Origin: Anaeromyces robustus
Taxonomy: Eukaryota > Neocallimastigomycota > Neocallimastigomycetes > Neocallimastigales > Neocallimastigaceae
Assembly (NCBI GenBank): GCA_002104895.1
Contig: MCFG01000046.1
Coordinates: 186,001-250,000 of the forward strand
Length of the DNA: 64,000 bases
Direction of reading: 5' to 3'
The position numbers and the translations under genes are program-made. This document shows, one piece after another, positions 27,012-38,824 of this stretch. The notes below the pieces were generated by a model. That model ran no database searches and was not told where the DNA came from. It saw only the letters and a list, made by a program, of their open reading frames with translations. Within the stretch, counting starts at the first letter, position 1. Each line of letters opens with the position of its first letter.

Positions 27012-27366
27012 TAATAATCATAATTAATAATAATTAATAATATTAATAATATTAATATCAATATTAATATTAATATAAAAAAATTTTTTTTCTTAATAAA
27101 TTAATAATTAATAAATAATATTAGAATAATCTAATTCAATATATCTATTAAAATATTAGAGATTTTCTGAAATGTATATTTTTCTTTTTTTTTGTTTTTT
27201 CCCTTTAAATAAAAAATAAAATAATTAATAAGTAAATTAATATATATAATATAATAGATAAGTAAATAAAAAATCAAATAAATACAATAAAAAAAATAAT
27301 AAAAATAAATTATAAAAATAAATAAAAAAATATAATAAAAAAAATATAATATATTTACAATTAAAA

Positions 27367-27421
<55 letters not shown>

Positions 27422-27989
27422 AAAAATAATTATAATAAAATTTGTAAATTTTGAACGTGGAATAATATAGTAATTATAAAAATAAAAAAAAGTAAAATAT
27501 CCATATATTATTATTATTTTATAAAATGTTTTTATTAATATTATGTTTTGAATATATTAATTATAATTATAATTAAAAAAAAAAAAAAGAATCGTTTTTC
27601 ATTTTTTTTTTTTTTTTTTTTGATTATACTAATTGTTTTATTTATTTGATATAAATTATTTTTAATTATTGAATAATGCAAATAATTTCTATTATTTAAT
27701 ATGATTTATGTTTATAAACTTAATCTATGTTATCTATATAAATATTATTTTTTCTTTTTTACTTTTTCTTTTTTTTCTTTTTTTTTTTTTTTTTTTTTTT
27801 TGATTATATAATATTTACTAAATAAATATATAAAAAAAAATGTTTTTTTATTATATGTATAGAAATAAATTTAAATAGATTTTTGCCTTTTTTTTTTTTT
27901 TTTTTTTAATATTAATAAAAAAAAAAAAAAAAAGATATAAAAATATCAATGATTTATCTATATTTAAAAATATTTAATATATTTTGTGT
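27012..27989. other. AT-rich intergenic region between convergent PEX6 and NMD3
   Basis: Only 3' flanks lie here. It holds an (AAAT)n run at about 27363-27421 and several T runs of about 20. No gene is seen. Confidence 0.8.
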
Positions 27990-28222
27990 TTATTCCATTT
28001 CAACATCTTCCTTATCTTCTAATGTTAATTCATCTAATAATTCTTCTAATTGAATTTCTGGGAAGTCTTCTTCAGCTTCAGATTCATCTAACATTTCATC
28101 ATCTTGTTGAGCAGTAGCATTTGGATCTATATAATAATAATTATAAATAATAATTAATATCATCATTGTTTTTCGAATAAAAAGAATTTTTATATAATAA
28201 TCATAATCTAAAGAATTTAAAG

Positions 28223-28255
<33 letters not shown>

Positions 28256-30649
28256 TTTAAAACTTACTCTTGTAAAGGTTGATCATTCCTCTTAATTCTG
28301 GATCTTCTTCAATATCTCTTAAGAAGAGTTCATAATCTTGTTCAGCCTTAGCAACTTCAGCTTTAGTCTTTTCACCAGCATTTTCTTCTTCCATAGCAAG
28401 TTCCTTTAACTTCCATTGACGAGCTCTTACTCTCTTTCTACGGCTTGGGTATGATTTCTTAATTAATACAACATCTGGTACATTATTTGATTTTGAGTAT
28501 TCTTCAAAAACGTTGTGGTTAAAGTTGGCAGAAGCTAAATTATAACTATTAATTTTTAATATAATTAATTATAATTAAAAATTAAAATTATTATATAATT
28601 TAATAAAATTTTTTAGTATTTATTTAATATTAATTATTAATAATTATACATGATATATTTATAAATATAATATTGTAAAAATAAAAATAAAAAAAAAAAA
28701 ATTTCTTACCCAAATGCATGATCTCCAGGTTTTAAAATATTACCAAGATGAGTTCTTGCAATAAAGGTATTTGAAAAGTCATTGGATAATGAAACTTCAA
28801 CGGTAATTTGTTGGAATTTACCAGCTCTTGGTCCATATTCTAAAACATCAATGATATAATATTCAACTAAATCTTGATAACTACAAAGACTTGAAAATGG
28901 ATTTGTCCAGTAAGTTTGTGGTCTAATTTCAGCAACTATTCAATTTTTTTTATTTTTTTTTTTTTTTTTTTTTCGTAAATAATAATAATAATTATATATT
29001 TAAATATTTAAAAATAATTAAATAATTAATATATAATATTTTTTGGTTATATATACATATATATATTTAAATAAATAATAAAATAAGAAATTATAATATA
29101 AATGTAATTATCATAATTATAATTATAACATACGTTTCATTGTGTTTGGATCAATAACTTGAATAGAATTATTAATTTTATAACAAACACATAATTGATC
29201 AATCATAGAAGAGTTATGTGCAACCTTTCTTGGAAGACATAATAAATCATCCTTACAAATTGGAATAAGTTCACATGAATATGTAAATTTGTAGTTTTTA
29301 CTACCAGTATGTACATCAGCAGATAATAATTGTTCTGAAGTTTTAACTCTATTTATATTAATGAAAAGTTATCATTAAAAATATAATAAATAATAAAAAT
29401 TATTTATATTTTAAAAATATATTATTAAATGTAATAAATATTAAAAATTATTTATATATTAAAAATGTATTATTACAAGTATTAACAATAATTATATAAA
29501 TTTATATTTTTTATTTTATCATTTTTTTTTTCTTTATGAATTTTTATATTTATATTAATATTATAATTATATAAATTTATATATAAAATTATGTTTATAT
29601 ATATATATATTACCTTAATGGTGTGACACTTTGTAAAAATTCTAACATTTTAATAGCATGAGAACGTTGAGAATAGAAGAAATCGATACCATCTTTAGCT
29701 TCTTTAATATTATTAGCATCTCTTTGTGCGTTATGTTTTAAAATAAGTTGTTCTAAGAAGAAGAAAGTTCTTTTGTGATTAACTTTTTGTCTAACTTGAA
29801 CGCAAGCTCTCCATGTATTTTTAGCAGCAGCATCTGTACAATCTCCACAAATTTGATTACAAACTAAAAATGTAACTACAAAGACTTGTTGAAGAATTGT
29901 ATTAGCAAAAACCTATTAAAGATAAATAAATTAATTTTTATTAAGAAAGAAAAAAAAAAAAATAAAGTAAATAATAATTAATTTTTAGTAATTTTATAAT
30001 GTTATAATTACTCGAAATAAATTTTAAAATAATAATAAAATGAATTTTTTTAATAATTTAAAATTTGAATTTATATATATATATATTATTTTTAAATAAT
30101 TACTTCTTTTTGAATGGTTAATTGAAGCTTTATACGTTTTGAGTGAGGTTCAGTGAAGATAAATTGGGCATTGATTAATCTAACTTTATTTAAACCCTTT
30201 AAACGTTTTAAACATAAAGCTAATAATTCTCTAGATTCTAATTCACAATAAACCCATAAATTTGGTGGTTGAAGATAACGTTCACATGAACGACAGAAAT
30301 TTAAAGTACATTGTTTTGGAATTCCTTCAGTAATATCAACTTCATTTCTAATACAATCAATACACATATTTGCTGGATTTGGTGTAATTGAAACACCACA
30401 ATTACAACAAAGACTATATAAAATATAAATTTGGTATAAAAGCATATTTATAAAATAAAATTATTAAACAATTAATATTATTAAATATATTATTCTTTTA
30501 TTTTTCTCTTAATATTATATTTTTAATCATTAATGTAATTAATAATATTATTATTAATGTTAATATTAAATATCTTTTTTGTTTTTAAAAATAATTAATA
30601 ATTACATTGTTTGACCAGTAATTGTTGGATTATAATGTTCGTATTCCAT
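27990..30649 (-). CDS. NMD3: NMD3, 60S ribosomal export adaptor
   Basis: NMD3 binds the subunit face of pre-60S particles and bridges them to CRM1/Xpo1 for nuclear export, then leaves in the cytoplasm (family knowledge). Seven exons: 30606-30649, 30104-30413, 29614-29912, 29134-29348, 28710-28935, 28268-28545, 27990-28126. They give 502 aa, the normal length. The N-terminal zinc-binding region shows Cys pairs C17/C20, C32/C35 and C55/C58, and a later CGDC. ELESRELLALCLKRLKGL and FTEPHSKRIK are near-identical to yeast. The core has NTWRACVQVRQKV, EAKDGIDFFY and VDVHTGSKNYKF-type stretches. After VPDVVLIKK and a basic RRKRVRARQWK block, the Leu-rich EIQLEELLDELTLED end fits the family's nuclear export signal. 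An alternative acceptor for exon 6 closer to GCTTCT breaks the frame, so 28545 was used. The 14-codon first exon supplies the start MEYEHYNPT. Confidence 0.95.
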
Positions 30650-31432
30650 ATTGAAATTTATTATTTTAATTAAAAATTAAAAATTAAAAATTATAAAATG
30701 AAATAAATAAACTAATAAAAATAAATAATTAAAATATATATATATATTTAAAAATAAATAGTCTATAAATTTTAATTTCTTTTTTTTTAATTTCAAAAGA
30801 AACTCGAATTTATACTTTTATTTTAATTTTTTATTTTTTTTTTTTTTTTTTTTTAAAAAAATTATTAATTAAAAAAAAAATTAAAAAAAGAATTATATTT
30901 AATTGGAGTTATTTTATCCAATCATTTTACTAAATATTATATTAACCATTGTATATATATTATATAATAAAAGACAAAATCAATTACTTAACTGTAAAAT
31001 TATTAATAAAATAACAAGATTAATAATATTATTATTAATATGTATATATTATATATAGCAAATACGGATTTTATTAATGTATTACAATTAAAATTTTTTA
31101 AACAATTTCCCTTATTATTAACTATTAATAATTATGATAATAGAGACATGCTAATAATAAATTATTATATATTTATTATGAAAATATAAAATATACATTT
31201 TATGTGTTTTTTTTTTTTTATATATAATTATAATTATCAAAATGTAATAGTAATAGATATAATTGATTAATTAAATAAATTAATTAATTAAAATATTGAA
31301 TTTAGTCAAATTTAAAGGTATTAACAAAATAATGAATCAAAAAAATAAAATGAAAATTAAGAAAAAAAAAATAAAATTATTTTTTATTTTTTCTTTCAAT
31401 AAATAAAATTTAATATAATTATAATTTTAATT
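30650..31432. other. AT-rich region upstream of NMD3
   Basis: No gene is seen. It contains the CCAAT-box-like word discussed at 30909-30924, poly-T tracts, and the 3' side of the Myb-like gene. Confidence 0.7.
30909..30924 (-). promoter_or_regulatory. candidate promoter element upstream of NMD3 (TGATTGGATAAAATAA)
   Basis: In the NMD3 direction the strand reads TGATTGGATAAAATAA, about 260 bases before the ATG. The identical 16 bases occur upstream of LTV1 in the same orientation. It contains ATTGG, an inverted CCAAT box. Function is inferred only from the shared sequence and the shared pathway of the two genes. Confidence 0.4.
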
Positions 31433-32316
31433 TTAATTATTTTCTGTTGCTTCAATCATTGCTTTAACTTTTCCATGTCCATCATCAACTAAGCAATTAT
31501 TTTTCCAAGCATTACATTTTAAACCTATTTCCTTATTTCTATTATATTCTCTTTTAATATCTTCTTCATTTCCTTTCCAATCTTTATATAATTTTAAATT
31601 TTGTCTTCCTATTAAATGAATGGTCTTAATACGAAGATCATTTCCAGACTATAATATAAAAAAATTGAAATAAAACAAAATAAAGTTTAAAAATAAAAAT
31701 AATTTAATGTTATAATTTTTAAATATTATTTTTTTTTTCAAATGTAATAACAATCAAATTATATATATCTTTAATATTTTATTGATTTAATATTAATTTT
31801 CAAAAAAAAAATCTTAAAAATTAATATATTATTACATACCCATTTTGGTAATAAATTTTCGGAAATTTCACGGAAATGTCCAATTCCATATTTTTCAATT
31901 CCTTTTATTAATAAACCACGTTCAATTGATGTCCATTTCCTTACTTCATTAGTTTTTAGTACTGTTCCTTTTGATAAACGGAAATAACTTTTTTGATTAA
32001 TATTTCATTTTAGTATAAAAATTACAATTAACAATTTTATCAAAATTATTTTTTAATGAATATAAAAATATATAATATATAATATACATATGTAAGTTTT
32101 ATTTTAACTTTATATGATGTAATTAATTAGATATAAAAAAAATAATAATTACTCTTGATTTAATGTTCCATCCTCTAATATTAAAATTTTGGTATTTTCA
32201 AACTCTTTTCTTACACAAAATTTTTTTCTCATTTCTTTAACCCATGCATGTTTCTTATCTAATTCTTCTTTAATGTTCTTAATATTTTCTTTATTAGTTT
32301 CTTTTTCAACTACCAT
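31433..32316 (-). CDS. small Myb/SANT-like domain protein
   Basis: Three exons, 32153-32316, 31840-31987 and 31433-31648, give 175 aa with consistent phases. After a charged, coil-like first third (KEELDKKHAWVKEMRKKF), a Myb/SANT-like helix pattern appears at about residues 65-105: RKWTSIERGLLIKGIEKYG, then FREISENLLPKW, with the spaced tryptophans and the conserved E-RGLL of such domains. The last third (LRIKTIHLIGRQNLKLYKDW, then KREYNRNKEIGLK) is well ordered and looks conserved rather than low complexity, so this is a real compact protein. A DNA- or chromatin-binding role is likely from the fold, but I do not recognise a characterised orthologue. It lies downstream of NMD3 on the same strand, 783 bases away; no operon logic applies. 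Confidence 0.75.
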
Positions 32317-33465
32317 TTTTATTTATATATATAAGTTAATAAATCCTTTTTTTTTTATTTCTTGAATATTCTTTTCCCCTAAAAAATAACCAAGACAAAA
32401 GCAATTTTTATTAATTATATAAAAAAATTAAAAATAATAATTTATAATAATTTTTATTTCATCTATTAATAAATTTTGTAAAATATTAAAATATAGTTTG
32501 ATTAAAAAATGTATACATTTTTAATTATTTTAATATATTTGAATTAATATATTAAATAAATTAATAATCTCTAAATAGTTAATAAAGTTGAAAATTATTA
32601 AAAATTTTATTTTGTGTTTTTTTTATACTTTTATATTATTTGTTATTGTTTTTTCTGTTATATTAAATAATACTTTTTGGTAATTTTGTATATTTTTTTT
32701 TTCTTTCTGTTCCTTGAAAATAAAAATAAAAATAATGAAAAATAAAATAAAATAAAATAAAATAACAATAACAATAACAATAATTATAATTATAAAAAAT
32801 AATAATAACAATAAAATAAAATAAAAACCTTTATATTATATTACTATATAAAAACAAATAATAAAAATATAAAAATTATAAAAGAAATTAATAAATGAAT
32901 AAAAAAAAATAAATAATATAAAGTTATAATAATGCAAAAAAGTCAATATCAAATTAAACTTTAAATAAAATCAAAATTAACAAAAAAAAAATAAAAAATA
33001 AAAAATAATAAAAAAAAATAAAAATAAAAATATAAAAATAAAAATAAAAATATAAAAAAAGAAAAAGAAAAAAAAATAAAATAAAAACAAAAATAAAAAG
33101 AAAATTAAAAAATAAAAAACAATAAAACAATAAAAAATTAATAAACTGTAAAAACATTAAAGTTTCTAAAAATTAAAATTCCTTCCTTTTTTTTCTTTTT
33201 TAAAATATATTAAAAGAAAAATTTTGAGAAATTAGAAATTAAAGAAATGATATAGAGTATGTATAACTATATATATTTTTATTCAACTTATAATTTTTAT
33301 TATTATTATTATTATTACAATTATTTGTATTAATTAATAAAATAATTAATAATATATATTAAAATAATAGATACAAAGATAAAACGATTAATAGCAATTT
33401 CATATCAATCAAAATATCATTTACAGTTACTTTAAATAAAATTTATTATCAACGATAAACATAAA
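32317..33465. other. AT-rich region between divergent Myb-like and membrane-protein genes
   Basis: It holds A-rich low-complexity DNA (32950-33130 is mostly AAATAAA-type repeats) and the promoters of both flanking genes. The open frames on the minus strand (32623-32811, 32954-33157) encode Phe/Ile/Leu strings from T-rich repeats and are not genes. Confidence 0.75.
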
Positions 33466-34613
33466 ATGTCAGCTTCTTCATATAGAAGTCTTGAAGAAGG
33501 TCGAGTTCGTTTCAGTTTATATGATAGAATATTTAAAAATACAAAAATTGTAAGTTTTATAAATTTAATTTTTTAATTATGTAATAATAATATATTAATT
33601 TTCAACTGTAAAAACAATTTTATTTACTCAGGATAGAGTTTTAGATTTAACATTAGAAGGTATTATTATAAATTATAATTATATAAAAAAAAAAAAAAAA
33701 AAAATGAAATAAATACTAAATTTTATATGTTGAAATTTATTTTTATTCAGCACTTGCAATACTATTTGTCTTGGTAAATTTCTAAAATTATTATTATAAT
33801 TTTATTTTTAAAAATCAATTATGAAATCTCAATAATTAATTATTATTTTTATTTTCAGGGTACATTCGTATATCTTATTATCGTAGGAATAAAAGAACGT
33901 CATATGTGTATATTGATAGGTATATGTTAATATTTTTTTTTCTTATTATTATTGTTTGGTTTTGTTTTTAACATTTTTAATAATTTTTTTTATATTAATT
34001 GAAAATATATTTATTAAACTATAAGATGCCTGCCTTGTTGGTTATTTTTATTGTGAATTAAAATTAGTAAGTTTACAAAAAATATATATATGTAATTTCT
34101 TTATAAAATATATATATATATATGTTTTATCTTTATAATAAATTTTTTTCGGATAAAATTAAAAATAACAAATTTTTTATTATTTAATAAAATTATATAA
34201 TTTTTGAATTATTTAGATTAAGGTAAAAAAAAAAAAAAAATTCATGCCCAGAATTTGTTATTTATTTTAATATAATAATAAATTACTATTAATAAAAAAA
34301 TAATTAATTTTATAAATAATTAATAATATAACCTAACCGTTTTTAAATTAAAATATATGTATATATAATATAGTATTATAGAAAAGGAGAACTGGTAAGT
34401 AAATTTATATTAATAATAAAAAAATATTTAACAAATTAAAAATCATAATTTTAGTATTATTATTATTATAATAATAATAATAATAATAATAATTAATTAT
34501 TTTTATTTAAATATTTATAGGAACCAAAATTTAAAAGATTAATTCTTGGTATAGGATTCTCAATATTGATTCAAAGTGCATTATCAATATTTATAGTATG
34601 CAAAAAATATTAA
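33466..34613 (+). CDS. small multi-pass membrane protein in very short exons
   Basis: Exons 33466-33549, 33632-33659, 33751-33773, 33859-33919, 34026-34066, 34374-34394 and 34521-34595 join with good GT-AG sites and consistent phase into about 111 codons. The end is uncertain. Reading past the last donor stops after VCKKY at 34613, while splicing to 34796 would add NIMLL and stop at 34813. The start MSASSYRSLEEGRVRFSLYD is polar; three hydrophobic stretches follow: LAILFVLGTFVYLIIVG, MCILIDACLVGYFYC, and LILGIGFSILIQSALSIFI. This suggests a three-helix membrane protein. A six-base block ATTAAG at 34217-34222, flanked by TTTAG and GTAAAA, could be a microexon adding Ile-Lys in frame. I do not recognise the family. 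The steady splice sites and phase make it a real gene in my view, although transcript data are needed for its ends. Confidence 0.6.
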
Positions 34614-35460
34614 ATTCTCCAAAATTAAATTATAAAAAAATAGATATTTAAAATTCAACAATTTTTTAATTTTATAATTAATAGATTATTTTAATAATAA
34701 TATACCAAATCTATTAATTATACATACATATTTTTTTTTTCTATTATCCTTTTTATTTTTACTTTAATATTTTTTTGTTGTTTTGTTTTTATTAGAATAT
34801 AATGTTATTATAATAACTTATCTAATTGTTTAAATAATGTAATTTATAATAATACTATTAATAATTATAGTGATGATGAAATTTTAACTTAAAAAAAAAA
34901 GTTTTATTTTCATTATTATATATAATATAGAAAAAGAAAAAATAAAATTTAGAAAAAAGACATATAGTGATTATAGAAAATCTTTAAAATTACATAAAAA
35001 AAATAATAAATAAAATAAAATACAAAAAATAAAATAAAATAAAATAAAATAATTAATTAATTAAAACAAATTAATAATAATAATAATAATAAAATATATA
35101 ATATATAAAAATAAATTAACAACTATAACAAAATATAAATATTAAGATTTATATTTTACTAATTTAGAATTTATAAATGAATTGAAAATATTTTAAAATT
35201 TATTTTTTACTTTATTTTGTTTATTTAATTTTTTTTAAATTTTTTCTATTTCATATAAAATTTTTTATATTTTTATTATTTATTTCAATAATTTATTTAT
35301 TCTATTTAAATTAAAGAAGTAATAAATATAGATAGTTTTAATATTTTAAATATATATTTTCTTTACTTTCTTTTTTTGTTTTTTTTTTTTGTTTTTTTGT
35401 TTTTTTGTTTTTTTGTTTTTTTTTTTTTTTTTAAAAAAAAAAATAAAAAATTGCTTAAAT
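34614..35460. other. AT-rich region between membrane-protein gene and first Cys-rich gene
   Basis: This is convergent 3' flanking DNA. A stretch at 34812-34892 can be read as an 80-base Asn/Ser-containing frame ending SDDEILT and a stop, but no acceptor puts it in frame with the upstream gene. The end of the region has runs of T separated by single G (35375-35432). Confidence 0.6.
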
Positions 35461-36030
35461 TTAAATTAAAAGTGAAATAACTAACATAATATTAGCAACA
35501 ATTAAAGTAGTGTAGAATGTATTTGATTCAGCACCATCAGCAAAATCATCCTTAGTTGGAGTAGTGTTAACTTGAGAACCATTTTGAGTTCCTTGAGTAG
35601 TACCTGGAGCTGTGGTTGCCATTGGATTAGCTTGATTAGCTTGATTAGCTTGACTGGCTTGATTAGCTTGATTAGCTTGAGTAGTTACTTGATTACCAGT
35701 ATTAGTAACACCAGCTTCATTGTAAACATTTGCTGGAATATTTTTTGGATCTATACTAGCAGCTGAACATTGAGAATTCATTTCAGCTTCCAATTGTTGT
35801 CTAGCAGCAAGAGTTTCTTGATCACTACATAAATCATAACAAGCAACAATTAAAGAATCATATACACAATTACATTTAGCTAATTCTTCTTGCTTTGTAG
35901 AACAGAAATTATCACGAGATTCTGTTCTGATTCTGACACAATCTTCAAATGCAAGTTTATCACATTGTTGAGATTTTGCGAAAGCAACTAAATAAGCAAT
36001 AACTAAAGTAAATAATAAATAGGATTTCAT
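35461..36030 (-). CDS. secreted Cys-rich protein with GPI-anchor-type tail, copy 1
   Basis: This single coding exon gives 189 aa. Residues 1-20 are a clear signal peptide (MKSYLLFTLVIAYLVAFAKS, cut before QQC). The mature start has eight cysteines spaced C-x7-C-x11-C-x9-C-x1-C-x8-C-x3-C-x19-C, with the CNC pair and CYDLC as landmarks. A Thr/Gln/Asn linker follows, including six tandem QAN/QAS tripeptides around residues 115-135. The last ~20 residues are hydrophobic (FYTTLIVANIMLVISLLI) after a small-residue DGAESN stretch, the usual design of a GPI attachment signal. So the product is probably a cell-surface protein; its role is unknown to me. It is the tandem paralogue of the gene at 37152-37652. 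A 5'-UTR intron ends directly at the ATG. Confidence 0.85.
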   Translation of the reverse strand: MKSYLLFTLVIAYLVAFAKSQQCDKLAFEDCVRIRTESRDNFCSTKQEELAKCNCVYDSLIVACYDLCSDQETLAARQQLEAEMNSQCSAASIDPKNIPANVYNEAGVTNTGNQVTTQANQANQASQANQANQANPMATTAPGTTQGTQNGSQVNTTPTKDDFADGAESNTFYTTLIVANIMLVISLLI

Positions 36031-36185
36031 CTATATTAAATATAATGAAAAAACCATATATATATATTGAAAAATATTAATAAATGTTTATAATATTTTT
36101 TTTTTTCTTTTTAAATTTTAAAATAAAAATATCTATATTTATTCTTGTATTCTTTAAATTTAAATAAATACATAAATATTTTTAC
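36031..36185 (-). other. 5'-UTR intron of Cys-rich copy 1, abutting the ATG
   Basis: On the minus strand the sequence reads TTATTGAAG/GTAAAAATA, then 155 bases of AT DNA, and ends TTAATATAG directly before ATG. The neighbour paralogue has the same arrangement with matching sequence at both ends, which supports a real, conserved intron. Confidence 0.65.
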
Positions 36186-37151
36186 CTTCAATAATTTTAA
36201 ATTTTTAAATTTATTTTGTTTAAAAAAAAAAAAATAAAAATATACCGAACTTTTTTTTTTTCTTTAATTCCTTTTTTATATCGATATAACAGTATTATTA
36301 ATAAAAAAAAAAAATTTTTTTTTTTAAACCATAGAAAATATGTATAATATATTAAAAAACAAAAATTAATATATTATGATTAATAATAAATAAAAAAAAA
36401 AAAAAAACAAATTAAAATTTAAAATTGTAGTACATAAAGATAATCAAAATATATTATTTAAAGTTTATCATTGGATTACAATAAAATAAATTAATTTTAT
36501 ATAATAATAATATATTATAATATAATATTTTATTGTATTATAATATAATGTAATAAATAATTTAATTTAAATAAAAAAAGAACAATTTAAAAAAAAAAAA
36601 AAAAACTTCTAAAAAAGTAAAAAAAAAAAAAAAAAGGAAATAATAATAAATAATAAATAATAATAAATACCTTGGATAATTGAATATACTAAATTTTTTT
36701 ATATATTTTATAACAATTATTGCAAATAAATATAACTATTTTATAAGTATTATTAATAATGACCATCAAACATAAATTGTTTAAAAGAATATCAAAATTT
36801 GTATTATTTTATACTTAATAATAATAATATCTACTAATAATATTCTATAGATAGATATTGTTAAATGTAAAGATTTGTAAGATAATTTTTACTAATGAAT
36901 TAAATTTTTTTTTTATAATTTTATATTTTTTATTTTTTTTAATTTTTACTATTATATTTTATTCTTAACTATTATATTTTATTTTTACTATTATATTTTA
37001 TTTTATCTTTATTATATATTTCAATATTGATTTGTTTTCATAAAACAACTTTAAATTATCTTTATTCAATTTAAATTAAAAAAAAAAGTAATAGGTATAT
37101 AGATAATTTTAATATTTTAAATATAAATATATATATTTAAAAGTTGTCTAT
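36186..37151. other. AT-rich region between the two Cys-rich paralogues
   Basis: It is the promoter side of copy 1 and the 3' side of copy 2. CCTTGGATAATTG at 36670-36682 reads CCAAG/GTATTT on the minus strand and could be another leader-exon donor, but this is weak. A TCATTGGATTACAATAAAAT word at 36469-36488 again carries ATTGG. No other gene is seen. Confidence 0.6.
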
Positions 37152-37652
37152 TTAAACTAAAAGTGAAATAGCTAATAAAATATTAGCAACAATTAAAGTA
37201 GTGTAGAAAGTAGTAATTTCAGCACCATCGGTATCATCTTTAGTTGCACTGATGTTAGTTTGAGTAGAGCCATTACCAGCAGCGGTAGAAGTCATTGGAT
37301 TAATTGATGGAGTAGTAGTAGCTGTTAAGCCAACTTCGTTATAAACATTTGCTGGAATATTATCTGGTTCTAAGTTTGCAGCTGAACATTGAGCATTCAT
37401 TTCAGCTTCCATTTGTTCTCTAGCACCAGCATATTTTTCATTATCTTTACATAAGTCATAACAATTAACAATGAAAGTATCATATACACAATTACATTTA
37501 TATGTTTCTTCTGGTTTTGAAGCACAGAATTGATCACGAGTTTCTTTTCTAATTCTAACACATTCATCTAAATTAAGTTCATCGCATTGTTGAGCTTTTG
37601 TGAAAGCAATTAAATAAGCAATAGCAAAAGTAAATAATAAATAGAATTTCAT
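37152..37652 (-). CDS. secreted Cys-rich protein with GPI-anchor-type tail, copy 2
   Basis: The 166-aa product has the same plan as copy 1. It has a signal peptide (MKFYLLFTFAIAYLIAFTKA), eight cysteines at the same spacing (the last gap is 20 instead of 19), the CNC pair, CYDLC, and the shared run of DNIPANVYNE. A Thr/Ser-rich linker then leads to a near-identical hydrophobic tail (FYTTLIVANILLAISLLV) after DDTDGAEI. It lacks the QAN tripeptide run, which explains the 23-residue difference. Both genes point the same way, 1.1 kb apart, and their leader introns and 3' ends are alike, so this is a tandem gene duplication that included flanking DNA. Function unknown; a cell-wall or surface role is inferred from the targeting signals. 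Confidence 0.85.
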   Translation of the reverse strand: MKFYLLFTFAIAYLIAFTKAQQCDELNLDECVRIRKETRDQFCASKPEETYKCNCVYDTFIVNCYDLCKDNEKYAGAREQMEAEMNAQCSAANLEPDNIPANVYNEVGLTATTTPSINPMTSTAAGNGSTQTNISATKDDTDGAEITTFYTTLIVANILLAISLLV

Positions 37653-37824
37653 CTATATTAAATTAAATTAATAAAATGAATAAAAAAAGAAAAAAAAATA
37701 TATATATATAGTGAAAAATATTAATAAATATTTATAATTTATAATCTAAATTTTAAAATATGCATATATTTTTATTTATCCTTGTATTATTTTATAATTT
37801 ATATATAAATACATAAATATTTAC
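37653..37824 (-). other. 5'-UTR intron of Cys-rich copy 2, abutting the ATG
   Basis: The minus strand reads ATTATTAAAG/GTAAATATTTATG and ends TTTAATATAG directly before ATG; 172 bases. It shares most of its sequence with the leader intron of copy 1, including the ACATAAATATTTAC block next to the donor. Confidence 0.65.
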
Positions 37825-38743
37825 CTTTAATAATTTTAAATATTCGATTTTATATTGTTTTAAAAAAAAAATACTATAGTTTTTTTTAAAAAAAAAAAAT
37901 GATATAACAATAATAATTGTTTAAAAAAAAAAAAATTTTTTTTTCAAACATAAAATTGTGTATTTATATAGTATAAAACTTTATTATACTAAAGTACATA
38001 TGTGCATATAAATAATATAAATAACCAAAATTAATATAATTTTAAAGTTTATCATTATCTTTAATTATTTATTATTTATTACATTATATTATAATAATAT
38101 AAATATCAAATAAATTATATTAAATAAATTATCTTATAAATTATTATTGATAAAAAATAATAATTTATAATTTTTGGATAATAAAGTGAATTATGATTTT
38201 GTAAATTCACTGTAATATCCAATATAAAAGTTTTTTTAAGAATTTTAAATTGTAATACGTAAATTTAAATATATTAGATAAAAAAATTAATTTAATATGG
38301 ATTAAAGTTTCATTAAAAAAAAATACTTTATAAAGAAGAAATCAAAAATGTGCCACAAAATCAAATAAATGAATTGCATATAAATGGAAAAAAAAAAAAA
38401 AAAAGAATATTAAAAAAATTAGTTAATAAAATAGTTAATAAAATAGATAAAAATCAAATAAAAAAATTTATAATTATTATTAATTATAATAACAGATAAT
38501 AAATAATAAAATAATAATAATAAATAATAATAATAATATAATATTTAATAATAATAATAATATAATATTTAATAATAATAATAATAAAAATAGTTTATAA
38601 TAATAATAATAATAATAATAACAATATATTTAATAACAAAGTAATATTAATAATAATAATACTAATTATATATATAATATATAATAACAATATTAAATAA
38701 ATCATCTTTATAATTATTTTTATTTATATTTATTATTATTGAT

Positions 38744-38745
38744 TA

Positions 38746-38823
<78 letters not shown>
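38744..38823. repeat. (TAA)n microsatellite
   Basis: About 26 uninterrupted TAA/AAT units; a second run of about 14 units lies at 39207-39251. Confidence 0.9.

Positions 38824-38824
<1 letters not shown>

Noticed and set aside
34796-34893. Asn/Ser-rich frame ending SDDEILT as the last exon of the small membrane protein
   Set aside because: From the only acceptor (34795) no phase reaches this frame without an earlier stop.
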